From Eupeodes corollae (lineage: Eukaryota > Arthropoda > Insecta > Diptera > Syrphidae): a stretch of 64,000 bases of DNA. The notes beneath the pieces were generated by a model. It ran no database searches, was not told where the DNA came from, and worked only from the letters and a program-made list of their open reading frames with translations. Positions within the stretch are counted from its first letter, which is position 1; each line of letters begins with the position of its first letter. Shown piece by piece: positions 33,994 to 45,418 of the stretch. The DNA lies in contig NC_079147.1 of NCBI RefSeq assembly GCF_945859685.1, forward strand, positions 309,626,485 to 309,690,484, in the 5' to 3' direction. A program made the translations under genes and the position numbers.

Positions 33994-35446
33994 TACCGCC
34001 TCCAGTAAGCTGACTACAACCCGTATCTGGCTTACTCTCTTGTTCCCTGCCAGCAATGTCTAGAACTGCTAACTTCACCGAAGGCCGCTCGTACACACCA
34101 TGCTCCGTTTGAACCTTTGCTCGGCGTACCTGTCCGTCCTTTGCGGTAACAACATCAACTACTCGTCCTTTTGGCCAACAGTTTCTTGGCAGGTCGTTAT
34201 CTACTATGATAACCAGGTCACCCTTTGTAATTGGCTTTGTTTTGATGAACCATTTTGATCTCTTATTGAGTGTTGGTAGGAACGCTTTAACCCATTTCTT
34301 CCAAAAAATATCAGCTAACATTTGTGATTGTTTCCAACTCTTTCGCAAATCCAAATTTACCGGATCACAAGGTATTTTCAATCCATTTGAACTACCGAGA
34401 AGGAAATGGTTTGGCGTTAGCGCTTCATCATCAGTCACATCTAAGGAAACAAATGTTAAAGGTCTGGAATTTATAATATTCTCAACCTCAATAAGTGCAC
34501 ATCGCAAGCTTTCGTCTCCAACTTTTCTCGAAGAAAGAATTTTGTAAAGTACGGTTTTTATTGATCGTACGAGCCTTTCCCATGCACCACCCATGTGAGG
34601 AGTGGTGGGTGGATTGAAATTCCATTTTAATTCTGCTATCACGAACTCATCAGCCACCCGACCTAAGTCAACCTGTTTTAATTCCTCTTTCAACACCTTT
34701 TCTGCGCCTCGGAAATTGGTACCATTGTCGCTATATATCTCCAAAGGTGTCCCACGACGAGCCATAAAATTCCGTAGACACATGATAAATGAATCTGTAG
34801 TCAAACTATGAGCTATTTCTACATGCACTGCTCGAATAGTTAGGCAGGTGAATAATGCACCCCATCTTTTCTCATTTCGTCTTCCTACCGTCACTATAAT
34901 CGGTCCAAAAAAATCCACCCCAACGAATGTAAAAGGCCTACAAAACGCTGATAACCTAGCCTTTGGTAAGTTGGCCATTTCAGGAACTTGAGGACGAGCA
35001 TTCTGAATCTTACAAGCTTGGCAGTCTCGTCTTACAGACTTAAGCAATACTCTCAGCTCCGAAATATGAAATTTTTGACGTATTTCGTTCAAGGCCGTTT
35101 CATGATTGAGATGATGATATTTTCGGTGGTAATCGTCAACTACCAAGCTAGTTATGCAATGCGTCTTAGGTAAAATAATTGGTGTTTTACAGTCTATATT
35201 TACGAAGTCGGCGAAAGCAGTGCGTCCTTGCATTCTCAATACTCCGTTTTCGTCCAAAAACGGAGAGAGTTTTCTGAGGGGGCTGCTACTGGAAAAAGTT
35301 GACGTTTTTCTCATAGTTCGGTGTTTTAGATTTTGTATTTCTTCAAAATAAACTTCTGATTGAGCTTGCCGAAAAAGTAGCATTTGTGATTTTTTGATTG
35401 CGTCTGACGATAAAACAAAATCGTGAAGTTTGCTCCAGGACTGCAT
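33965..35446 (-). pseudogene. BEL/Pao integrase domain (open frame)
   Basis: A 493-codon open segment of the Pol polyprotein encoding the integrase that inserts the cDNA copy. It has an HHCC zinc-binding N-domain (His near 107-115, Cys142, Cys145), a catalytic core with Asp178 (VGVDFFGP), Asp240 (IYSDNGTNF) and Glu290 (GGAWERLVRS), spacings of 61 and 49, then a DUF5641-like C-domain (FWKKWVKAFLPTL). The frame is intact and the triad complete. It is detached from RNase H by a frame change at an 11-T run (35510-35520). The first Met is not a real start; the true protein would be a polyprotein. Confidence 0.9.
33994..34006 (-). other. Polypurine tract of BEL/Pao element
   Basis: On the minus strand, CTGGAGGCGGTA immediately precedes the 3' LTR. 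This is a purine-rich primer site for plus-strand DNA synthesis, in the expected position. Confidence 0.65.
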
Positions 35447-35474
35447 TTCAGGATTTCTTTGCTTTAAAATATTT

Positions 35475-36248
35475 TCACTTTTTCCTAGATTTCTTCGCTT
35501 TTCTTCTACTTTTTTTTTTTAATCGTTCAACATACATGAAGACATACGCCATAGAACGCCATAATTTTCTCCAACTTCCAAAACGACTCACCTCAATTAA
35601 TTTACATGAGTTTTCAATTGCATTAATTTGCAGCAAATAAGGTCTATATTCACTTCTGTCTATTGTTTCTATTTGTGGCATTTGTGGCCATTCACTTTGA
35701 TTTTTGTGAAGAAAAGCAGGTCCTTTGAACCATTCATCGGATGAATCCCAGTTGGGATCTGAATTCCATTTTGTTGCCTTATCTGCCACATTCATTTTGG
35801 AGGGAATCCACTTCCAGTCCAAAACACTAGAATACTCCAAAATTTCACCTACTCGGTACATAACGAACTGTTGAAAATTTAGAGGGTCAGTACGAAGCCA
35901 CGACAGCACGGTCCTTGAATCACACCATAAAAATTTCTGACTTATGGAAAAACGATGTGCGTTACATATCGAATTCATAAGTCTCACCCCTAGAACAGCA
36001 GCCTGCAATTCTAACCTCGGAATTGATAATGGTCGCCTTGGAGCAACTTTGGTTTTAGCGCTTACTATGGCCGTTTCGATTTTATTTTCGTATTCAATGC
36101 GAAAGTAAGACACGGCAGCATATGCATTCTCGCTTGCATCGACGAATGTGTGAAGTTGAATTGACGTTTTAGTTTGGTTCAAGTTAAGAGAATAACATCT
36201 TGGAATCTGGAGTTCAGCAACTTGAGGCAACAACATCTGCCACCACAC
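35475..36248 (-). pseudogene. BEL/Pao RNase H domain and linker
   Basis: Pol segment with an RNase H fold that degrades the RNA of the RNA:DNA hybrid. Acidic residues Asp37 (FVDASENAY), Glu80 (IPRLELQAA), Asp110 (LWCDSRTVL) and Asp156 (NVADKATK) form the expected set. The segment opens with WWQMLLPQVAELQIPRC, the connection region that normally follows a complete reverse transcriptase. It ends in lysines where the frame slips at an 11-T run on the plus strand; the alternative frame (VEEKRRNLGKSENI...) leads directly into the integrase segment. Confidence 0.88.
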
Positions 36249-38079
36249 GGCGATTCACTTTTAACTCATCATCGGACAATTTTATTGCATAACCTTTGCT
36301 TACTAAATTCAAAATCTGCTCATTTAAATTTTCACTCAGCCGAACATCCTTTTGAATTTTTCGATCTAGTATTTGAAAACGATTAAACGCCATGGAATAG
36401 TTGTCAGGCAAATTGAATTTATCGTACTTCCAAAGAAGACCGACTTCATATTTTTTTTTGATACGAACACACGTTTCTTCAAGAATTCTGATGGCCTTTT
36501 TTTCTTCTGTGGATACCATTTGAAGCGTTGGAATGCGTACACCGATGTTTTCAATTGAAAAGAAGTTTTCTACAAGTTGATGAAGCTCTGTATCATTCTG
36601 GTTTTGAAATATATTCAATGCAAATTCAGTGTTTTTAAAATTTGTTTGTATGTCTTTTTCAGGACCATGAACACACCAACCTAGGCGCGTTTTAGTCACC
36701 ATTGGTTCGGACCAGTTGCCTTCAAACACTCTCATTGATACGCCAAGTTTCCAATTGTCCATTCCAATAAGAATTCTTGGTTGAGCCATGTCATACGAAG
36801 GAATAGGCAAACCTCTCATGTACGAATAACGATTTTGCATAATATGACTCGATACGGATTGTTTTGGTAGCCCTAAATTTTTTACGGTGCGAACGTTGTG
36901 GAGGGTGAATCTCTGGCATCCTTCAGAGGAACCTGATATGCCAAATATGACGATACGTGAGTTTTCTTCAACGCGTGTAGTTTCGGAAGTCCACTTTAAA
37001 CAAAGATTTTCGGACCTCCCTGCAAGGTTCAGGTCACAAGCGAGTTCATCGTCAATCAACGTCAGGGATGAGCCTCCGTCCAGGAAAGCAAAGGTGTTAC
37101 ACGTTTTATTTATTCCATAAAGCTTCACTGGAATAATTCTAAAAAGGATATTGTTTTGTATATTATCGTCGCAGCGGTTGTAATGGCATCCTAAAGTTGA
37201 GCCAATTTGCATCCTGGGGGGAGTACTATCAGCAGCTGAATTATGTAAAAGCTTGTGATGTTTTCTTGTGCATCCGTCCACTCCACACAATAGTGTTGAT
37301 CGACATCGCGCGTGAGGGTGTTTTTTTAAGCACGTGTGACATAAATTGTTCTTTTTTACGGCATTCCATCTTTCAGAACGTCCATATCGTTTGAATTCGT
37401 AGCAGAAATCCAATGGATGGAAATCGTTACAGACATAACATTGTCTCGTGCTACTTTCACGATCTATGTTTGATGTAGGTGCTTTGACTACGTCGTGAGT
37501 GAAGAAGTGATTACTACGTCGTTCCAGTTTGTCTGTGCGCACGATTGGCGTTGTGACGGTACAAGCAGCTTCCGCAATTTCGCTTAACCAATTTGAAAAC
37601 TCTGGCAGTGTGGGTGATTGTAAATCTTTTGAAAATAGGGCCCAGTTCAACAAAAGATGTGGAGTAAGCTTATCAACAAATTCCTTGAGAAGCGTGGGGT
37701 TGTTCAAGTGGGCTGTCATCTGTGATGCTTCCATTACGGCACACACATTTTGGATCGCGAGCACATATTCTATAAGCGTTTCCATTTTATCAGCTTTAGG
37801 AGGTGCTTGGTTTTTTGCTTTGGCAATCATGGCGTGAAGTACGTGCTCTGGTCTACCGAAACGCATTCGAAGAGTTTTAATTATATCTGGCACCATCGAT
37901 GGCAATAAGAGGCGATTCTTTACTGTCTCAAGTGCACTGCCACGTAGGCATTTTTGCAGGCGCATTAAGTTTTCGGCGTGAGTATAACCGGCGAGGTTTG
38001 TGCTGTGCTCAAAGGAACTTATAAAAATTGGCCACTCCTCAGGATGACCATGGAAGAGTGGCAGGTCCTTTGATATCAC
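36214..38079 (-). pseudogene. BEL/Pao Gag, protease and start of RT region
   Basis: A 621-codon open segment. Residues 1-175 are the DUF1759-like Gag region (LFHGHPEEWPIFISSFEHS). Residues 213-280 hold Cys/His clusters (CYVCNDFH, CHTCLKKHPHARC, CGVDGC). Residues 325-472 form the retroviral-type aspartic protease of BEL elements with the catalytic FLDGGSSLTLID at 332-343, ILIGMDN and TRLGWCVHGP. Residues from about 505 begin the RT region (YSMAFNRFQIL, KGYAIKLSDDEL). The frame then ends at a junction near 36240 with RNase H-side sequence. The frame is open upstream of the Met to about 38264, where it meets the PHD segment out of frame. Confidence 0.9.
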
Positions 38080-38168
38080 TTGTCGAGTCGCTAACTGAGA
38101 TGGTAAAAGCGTATTTTGTTGAGGTTCGGAATAAGTAGGGTGAATTTGACCACTTGGTGTAGGGTTTT

Positions 38169-38738
38169 CTACTTGTAATGGAACAAGGTTGCTTGGGTTG
38201 GGCTGCTTTTGAGGAACGATAACAGGTTTTGGTTGTATTTTTTCTTTAGCAAGGGAAGGGTGTTAGCTGCACCAGAGACTGGGATATTAGCTGGGGTATC
38301 TTGGACCCATTTTTCTGTTAATTGGCTACGATCTACCGACTTACCTTGGATGTTTTCTTCATCTGAACTGCTTAGTTCTTCGAGAATTTTGTACTTATCT
38401 GTTAAGTACTTTTGCAAGTTTGGTTCTCGAAGGACTTTTTCTTCTTCGAGTATTTTCAAGATAAGATCTCTTCTTTTCCGGGATTTGGATGTTTCCTTGG
38501 ACGCCACAGTGGAGATGATGGAACGAGCAGGTGAATGGTGGCTTGATGACCTTTGACAGGCTTCGCATACCCAACTTCTGTCGTTAACAGAAGAACCGAC
38601 GTTGACGCATTGGAAATGAAACCATGTGGAGCATTTGTCGCAAGCTACCATTTCAGGAATGTCGGGCTCAAGGCAGAGCTTACAACTATTACCAGCATTT
38701 GGCGTTGATGTTGATTTTGGAGCAGATTTGCTCGACAT
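38169..38738 (-). pseudogene. BEL/Pao N-terminal PHD-finger segment
   Basis: The first coding segment of the element, starting about 34 bases inside the 5' LTR boundary with ATG at 38738. Residues 19-61 form a complete C4HC3 PHD finger (Cys19, 22, 33, 36, His41, Cys44, 58, 61) with Trp57 before the last Cys pair, the arrangement of histone-tail readers. A basic segment (SRKRRDLIL) and an acidic helix-like region follow. The frame ends at 38169, but the protein should continue into the Gag frame; the slip lies near 38238-38265, which includes an A6 run. It is presumably part of one Gag-Pol protein. Confidence 0.85.
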
Positions 38739-38771
38739 AACTTGTATAATCAGTCAAGAATTTTTAAGAAA

Positions 38772-39157
38772 TGTTAAGACGAAAACCAAGCTTTTATAGT
38801 CGCAAAAGAAATACTTTTTTTTTTTTTTTATATAGCGGCTTAAATTTATTTATGAAATTTATTTAGTTTATTTATATATGTACATATTTTTATAATGTGT
38901 TTTCATATTATATTACCTTGGTTTACAATTTGTATTTTAATATTTTACTTTAAAATAATTTTACAAAAAGAAAGGTTTTTAAATATTTCAATATGTAGTC
39001 TTTCTATTCAGATTTCGGATACAAAAATGAGGTAAAGGAAAGCGAAATAGGTTAAGTTGAGTTTTGCACATTGCAAATTGCAACAGCTGCAATAAAGGTC
39101 AGGGTTGTCTTCGAAGTATTGGGTAAACTTACTGCGACAATGCAGATGTCGCTAACA
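38772..39157 (-). repeat. BEL/Pao 5' LTR (promoter-bearing)
   Basis: 386 bp; in the element's sense this is the upstream LTR that would drive transcription. It is longer than the 3' LTR because of extra AT-rich bases near 38945-38975. No primer binding site could be matched with confidence in the about 34 bases before the ATG. Confidence 0.93.
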
Positions 39158-39162
39158 CGCTG

Positions 39163-42100
39163 GCTCTTACCAGGCTTCAAATCTAATTAATTCGCTTTTA
39201 TTCAATGGGATGCGACTTCATTCTTCCGAAATCAGTTCTTTCACTTCATGTTTCCTTAACCGCAGCTAAAAAAGAGTACCATAAACTTGCGCGGTTATTA
39301 GAATGAAAAAATATGGACCACCAATATTAGTGTTGTACTTAAATAAAGAGTTCATGGTTACTGAAACATCCTCAATTTAAGCAACTGCATAAATTCTTAT
39401 ACAGTTTCTTTTATCGAGAGCGTACTGCATTACACATATTTTTAAATGGCATATTCTATCTATTGCGAACACATTTAAAAAAAAAATGTACAGCCCATGT
39501 TTATTTGCTATGCATGCTTAGGAAATAGCTGTAATCGCCAAAGAACGTAAAAGTAACAGTTTTCCGGGAATCCTTCCCATACATACCTGAAAATAACTAA
39601 ATTTTAATGGAATTACCGATTCTGATGCATTGTACAATGTACATTCCTTCCACCGGATGCACTGTACATTTTCAAAAGATTTCTCACATCGATTTTTTTT
39701 TTTCAAAATACCAAAAGCTTACCAACTGGCTATAGGTATATTTATTTACCAGAATGTAGTCACGTTTCAATGGAACTTCCTAAAGGAACGCCTTTAAATT
39801 CATACCTTTCTCCATCAAGTGGAAGTCTCCTTGAGCATGTGTACAAAAATTATACAAAAATACCGTCATGCATTCAGGGCAGGACATGGCACAGCACACA
39901 GGGCCACACGGCACACACAATAAATTTGAAGAAAAGAAAACAAAAAAACGCAATTTATCTGTCAAATATTGATCTATTTGTGTTGTACCTACCTTCCCCA
40001 AAAAACTGAAAAACACAGCCAACAAAATTCACGAAACTCACACAAAAAATCTTTGAAAAAGAGGTTTTTCCTTGAAATTTTCGGTATAACCCTTATACGA
40101 AGTAAAAGCAAAATATGTGTATCACCGGATTTACTTGCTTCCGGTGTATTCTTCGATTTATATTCATTCTGAAATTCAATTTTTGCCATTCACCGGATGT
40201 GTGTTTCTAAAAGCTCCAAACTTCGATGTTCGATGTGGCCTTTAGGCACATAAACGACATTCCCACACTCTTTTCAAAATATCTTGTTATCAACTTCGGC
40301 GAGGCACAAATCTATCGGTCTTGTTTGGAAGAGCAAAACATATATGTACTTAACCTATAACAAACCAAAGTGTTTCATAAATTCCCCTCACATGAATCCA
40401 ACATCCTTTTCATTTCAACCCCCAGAATCAGCCCCAACACCAACCCCTTCCACACCAAGGTATAAGGTATCCGACACATCATTTTATAACACACTTTATC
40501 GTTACATTATTCATTGCCACAGGCGGAAGCCTAATTTCCTCAGCCTTCAGCAGCAGCAGAATTTATCTTCCACAGCTTATCCGAAATTTCTTTTTCACAT
40601 AACCACACATAAGTGACGTAAATGAGTTCGCAGTAACTCATTCTTCCCGAATCCCCGTCTCCTGACACAGTTCCTCAATGTGCTGTCCACATCTCGAAAG
40701 TCCTTAATAGATCGTAAAACCTTTGCAAAAGCAAAGCATTCACGGTGGTGGTGGTGTCAGACTAGCCATTAGTTTGATTGCCCACAGCCTTGATGTTGAC
40801 CATGTGAAACGTGAAATATTAGGCAACTGAGATAGCGGGAGTTCTGTCTTGTATAACTTCTATAGCATTGCCTGGGGTCCTGCAGATGGAAACGAAATAA
40901 AAAGCAAAAATTCTGTATTATCATCAGGTGTCCTGGCTGACACAATGATGACGCTCTATTAAAGTGTGCATTTGGTTTTAGCCGTAACGAACAGTTCTTA
41001 TTCTATCGTCGTCGTCGTCATTTTGTAAAAGAATTGATCTTTTTTCAACGTTGATGTTTAGCATTGCGTTGGCAAGGATGACATTTGTCAAATAGCCATG
41101 ATGTGGCTTTTAACGAAATTATTTGTTTTTGCTGAGCTGTACCGCAGTTATTGCCTCCAAGGATCTAAAAAGACTGAATTCCTTTTCTCAAGGTTTAAAT
41201 ATCTCACAAGGAACAGTTGGTCTTGGTAAACAGGAAATGCTCTTTTTTAAGGGTATTGAAAAGACAAGCCTGATGCTGCAGGACGGATGAAAATATGTAT
41301 ACAAGGAGTACATTATGGGGAAGACATTGTTGATGTTTGTTATTATTTCCGCTTATCCCTTGAAGTTTTGCAGAGTGTACATTGTAGATACGTGTCTTAT
41401 AAATTTTCTTCAATTTAATGGAAAAGCATCTTCTTTTTTGTCCTGATAAAATTTCCTTTCAGGCAAAAGTGTGGATTGGAAATTGACATAATTTTATTGA
41501 AAATGCATGTACGATATATGTACAGAAGATATGTGATACCCGGAAAGAAAATTATGAAACTCATCATCGAAGAGAGTTTGGAGTTTAAATTGATGTTGTG
41601 TCCTTGAAAAAGTTAGTTTTAGTTGTGCTTTTCAAGCAGAATGATGAATAGAAATTAGTTGCAAACAATAATAGAAATTATTTCTACTTGAGTGGCTATC
41701 AAAATTGTTTTTGTTTATAACTTTCATTTGCCCAGATGTGCTTATAATAATTTTCAACACACAAAATGTATGTAGATAAGAAATAGAGTATAATAATTTG
41801 ATTAAATTTGTACAACAATCTTTTAGTTTGAGGAGAAATTCAAAGCTAACGATAGAATTAAAAAGAAGTGTGTTTCTGGAATTAGATTTGCCCCACTTTG
41901 AGTCAACTATTAATTGATAATTGACAAATATAAAAGGTTAAGATTTGATAAGCTCCAGGCTGATGAACACAACTATGAAAAGTGAAATCAAGGGTCAAAC
42001 TAGAAGTTTTAATCAGATGTTCTTTTATGTTCTTTCTAACATCTACGATACTTTCTATTACCATCTAGAAGACTCCTGGCTGTTTCAATTACAATGGTCG

Positions 42101-42769
42101 ACAAGGTTTTGTAAATGAAAATCTAATTTTGTACTTAAATTTGATTTCTACTTTGAAATCACTCTATATTTTAGTCGAGGTTTTTGCCATATAACCTTTT
42201 AAAATTACCTACATGAGGCTTTCTTAGACTATGTAAATTCATTTGCAAATCTATAATATTTCAACCATTGGGATCGTTACATTGTATCGAATGACAAACA
42301 AAACGAATCGAAATGACAAAATCTCGAAACATTTTTGATTCGACTTTTTGACTTTACATTTTTAAATAGTTGAAATTTACACACATCATTATTTGCAGGT
42401 TACAATTTATACTCTCAGTTGAACAAGAATAAATGTTTAAATTTCAATAATGAAAACATGCATAAGAAAAAATTTTGTTTTATGTATAAGGATACAAAAA
42501 TCCAATAAAATATTTAGACAATTAAAGCACAAACAGGCAAAACTAAAAGCCAGATTTGGCAAGAATTTTTTATTAAAATCTATTTTCCCCGCGTTATCCT
42601 AGTTTCTTCAAACTTCGGATTTTTGTTTTCAAAAAAAATGCTATGATTCTTTGTCCAATATTACAATTATTAAGAATCAACTTTATTTTGTGTTTTGGGT
42701 AAATATAGTTAAAATTGATCAGTAAAAGACAAACATCGAGGAAAACTATGGACCTTGAATTGGGGGATC
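39163..42769. other. Stretch without recognisable gene
   Basis: Starts with the tail of the split Tc1 remnant (to about 39192). The rest has only short ORFs on both strands. A CACCGGAT motif recurs at 39654, 40121 and 40192; the middle one sits in a hairpin with CACCGGA and TCCGGTG arms (about 40121-40145). No protein domain seen, including in the 110-codon frame at 40284-40616. Confidence 0.45.
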
Positions 42770-42771
42770 TA

Positions 42772-43974
42772 CAGTGGTCGGCATAACTATTTTGGGAGAG
42801 TGAATATCTTGTTATTTTGATATTTAAAAGATTTTTTTTGGCCAAATTAAAATAGGAATTGGATCTTAGGCAACAAATGGAGTATTTGATGGCACAGTTA
42901 TTTTATTATAATTAGATTAATTTAGATTCTGTTATGTGATAATTAATTTTGAAAGTTTTATTTTAACTTAAAAAAAAACACAATTTGTAGAACATAAAAC
43001 TAAATTATTGATAAATTAGTACCAAATGCGTCTCCTTTAGCACCTATGACTTTTTGAAGATTCTACAAGTTTCCGGAGCATTTCTTGAGGTATTTCTTCC
43101 CAGAGAGTTTTCACCTCAAAAATAGTTTCATCCTTCCTAGGACTCAATGAGTCTATTGCCAGATGGAAATGCGTTCTTAATTAACACATCTAAATATTTA
43201 CTTTGGTTCTATCGATTGGGACTAGGTGCCTTTGACCGTTTGCAGAAATGCATCCAGAAAACATTACTGATCCACCACCATGGGACATGGTCTGCAAGAC
43301 TGGAGCAAACTTTGTATGCATTTCTTTCCGCATTCGAGCAGATTCCTTTTTAGGTGATCCATGAAACTCAATTTAACTTTCATTAGTCCATAAAACTTTG
43401 TTCCAGAAGCTAAGAGGCTTATTTACATATTCTCTTGCGAATTTCAATCTTTGAAATTTGTTCTTAGGAGTTAAAAATGGTATCTTTCTTACGGAATACG
43501 TCCCAAAATTATATTCTTTGAGACGTCTCCTAATTGTTCTTTCACTAACGGAACTTTTTTGGAGGGATTACATTTCAAGCTCCAAGCTTTTAGGGGTTAA
43601 TGCAGGATTTTTGGTGAATTCTCTCAAAATGTGCCTGCCCTCTTTTAGATTAGTTTTTTCGCAGCCTTAATGAATTCAACTTTTTGATATATGCTTTAAA
43701 TTTGTAAACAACATTTTTTTAGCTTACCAAGCATATAGAAGAACATCCGTCAAAATAGTTTTGTCACTCAGAAAATAGCACTTTAAATACAAAAAGAGCA
43801 GCCTTGCAGCAAAACACCATTGAAATGACTGAGTTTGACCATCACGTGATCTATTATAACATACTTATTAATTTGTTATCGATTTGCTCTCTTAAAACTT
43901 TAACCCTTATAAATTATTATCAAAAGAGCGAGAAATGTACGGTACATCTGTCAAAATAGTTACGCCGACCACTG
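42772..43974 (-). mobile_element. Tc1-like transposon with near-perfect TIRs
   Basis: A 1203-bp element flanked by TA (42770-42771 and 43975-43976). The ends are inverted: CAGTGGTCGGCATAACTA on the left against CAGTGGTCGGCGTAACTA on the right, with similarity extending to 23 bp (one mismatch). The strongly conserved ends contrast with the badly decayed gene inside. It is a different family from the element at 1762-2957, whose ends are unrelated. Confidence 0.92.
43016..43670 (-). pseudogene. Tc1 transposase pseudogene, central deletion
   Basis: The minus strand encodes, in order, LREFTKNPALTPKSL, SERTIRRRLKEYNFG (DNA-binding), KIPFLTPKNKFQRLKFARE, FWNKVLWTNES (first catalytic site, where Asp has become Asn, followed by a stop), and after a gap IPQEMLRKLVESS, the family's C-terminal block, ending at the TAA at 43016-43018. 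The segment normally holding the second Asp and the NPIENLW Glu is missing or unrecognisable. The gene is inactive. Confidence 0.85.
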
Positions 43975-44123
43975 TATGTAGTTTTTAATTTGTTTACTAA
44001 TTTCGAAAAAGTGAAAGTCATGAAATTTTTTGGAAAAGAGATTACCTACATAAAAACTTTGCATAATTATATCAATTCTTGACAACGTTTAAGTAATGAG
44101 AGTACCATTTTTATAATATAACT

Positions 44124-45418
44124 AGCGGCTCGGTACGTGCTTCGCTACGTATATAAATACGTATTCGCATAGTAATAACAAAAAATATTATTAAGTTCAT
44201 TTATTCAAACAAAAAAATATTTTAAACTGCTAGCTATTTAAAAGTCCAAATGACAAAAATGATATATTGTTTATATTATATTTATCAGCAAAGAGTAAAA
44301 ACTAAAAAATAAAAAGAATTGGGTGCTCTTACTATGGTGGGTCTATATGGGATAGTATAAATCAGTTGGATAAACAATATTTTTAGTTTTTCCATTTCGA
44401 GCATGAATCAATAAACAGTTGGGTATACCGACTTTCGAACAGGCAACATAAAGTTGGCCATATGAATAACATGATTCCTCCAAATTGACACCACAAACGT
44501 GAAGTGTTTGCCCTTGGGTCTTATTTATGAACATCGCAAATGATAAACGCACAGGATATTGTAATATTTTGAATTCAAATGTCATATCAGTTGGAATCAG
44601 AGGAATACACGGTATCAAAAAACCTTCTCCTTTTGATTTGCCAGTTAAGATTGTAGCTTTAATCAAATTTGGAAATAACTTCTTCACTACCAATCTGGTG
44701 CCATTACACAGTTTCGGGCGGATTAATAAAGAACCAATTTTTAGGTTCAAGCAAGGCGGTGGTATACCAGTTGGTTCGAATGAATTTAAAAGTTCAATTG
44801 GAAAATTCATTGCCTCATCTTGATTCATAACACTGTCAATTGATTTATATGTCGTGACGACACCTGGCAGTTTCGATTGAATTTGAAAATTAATAGCATT
44901 GATATGAATGTTTTTCGGTGCTAAAATGGTGCGTTCTCTCAACCAATCTATAGATTGCGCAATTGTATACAAAAATTGTTCGGTAAAGTGATCAATCCGT
45001 TGGTATTGTCGGTTGGTATTTTGCCATCACCAATTTCTAACAACAGGTGTTTATTTCATCAGTAGGAATTTATCGAGGAAGGACAGGAAATGCAGTAGCA
45101 ATTCCCGAAGATGCAAGTGTTAATTCAATTTTCTATTCCGATCAAATAGTCGCTAAAATCAATGCCTTCGTTCTACATTTCCAAGGTAATCAACAATTCG
45201 GGATTTCTTTAAGTATTTGTACAAATTGTTTGTATATGGGAGTATAGAAAGATGTTGATCTTACACCTTTTCAAGATATTTTTTTAAAATTTTCTCTACG
45301 TACAAACCTTCTCTGCACTTCCACGAATAATTCAAGACCAAAATTAGCCAAATCGGTAAAGGCATTGTTGAGTTATAAAATTACAACGAAAAGTGGCATT
45401 GATTTTTATATATATAGA
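44124..45418 (-). mobile_element. Short Helitron with both termini
   Basis: A rolling-circle transposon copy on the minus strand. Its 5' end is TCTATATATATAAAAATC (from 45418 leftward) after host A. Its 3' end is a small hairpin (TACGT, loop AGCGAAGC, ACGTA) followed by ACCGAGCCGCTAG at 44124 and host T. Insertion between A and T with no duplication, a TC start and a CTAG end are the Helitron signature. At 1.3 kb it holds only the C-terminal helicase part; the HUH Rep domain is gone. It depends on an autonomous relative. Confidence 0.88.
44343..45045 (-). pseudogene. Helitron Pif1-like helicase, C-terminal part
   Basis: A 5'-to-3' DNA helicase fragment of a RepHel protein. From 45045 leftward the minus strand reads LLLEIGDGKIPTDN, then EQFLYTIAQSIDWLRERTIL, APKNIHINAINFQI, a long central segment with GTRLVVKKLFPNLIKATILT, and the late helicase motif FAMFINKTQGQTLHVCGVNL, with YVACSKVG near the end. 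The ORF is open for 209 codons (44972-44343). The Walker A and B half of the helicase and the Rep domain are absent. The antisense ORF at 44527-44823 is not a gene. Confidence 0.88.

Larger units (their letters stand above)
33634..39157 (-). mobile_element. BEL/Pao LTR retrotransposon lacking its RT core
   Basis: A 5524-bp LTR element on the minus strand, with LTRs at 33634-33993 and 38772-39157 and a 5-bp target duplication CGCTG (33629-33633 and 39158-39162), the usual BEL/Pao duplication size. In its own sense the LTR starts TGTTAGCGACATCTGC and ends CGTCTTAACA. Internal order: PHD finger, Gag with DUF1759-like region, zinc-knuckle region, aspartic protease (DUF1758-like), beginning of the RT region, [deletion], RNase H, integrase, DUF5641-like C-terminus. 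Outside two indel patches the LTRs differ at only about two bases, so insertion looks recent. The reverse-transcriptase active site is absent, so this copy is non-autonomous. Confidence 0.94.

Noticed and set aside
38238..38265. Programmed -1 frameshift between the PHD segment and Gag of the BEL element
   Set aside because: The GAAAAAA site is a weak slippery sequence and BEL elements normally use one frame; a simple indel in a homopolymer is more likely.
40284..40616. 110-codon plus-strand ORF
   Set aside because: Low-complexity Pro/Thr/Ser-rich translation with no domain, no splice context and no recognisable relative.
45047..45247. 66-codon plus-strand ORF inside the Helitron
   Set aside because: No recognisable domain and it lies within the element's 5' terminal region; too short to call a captured gene.
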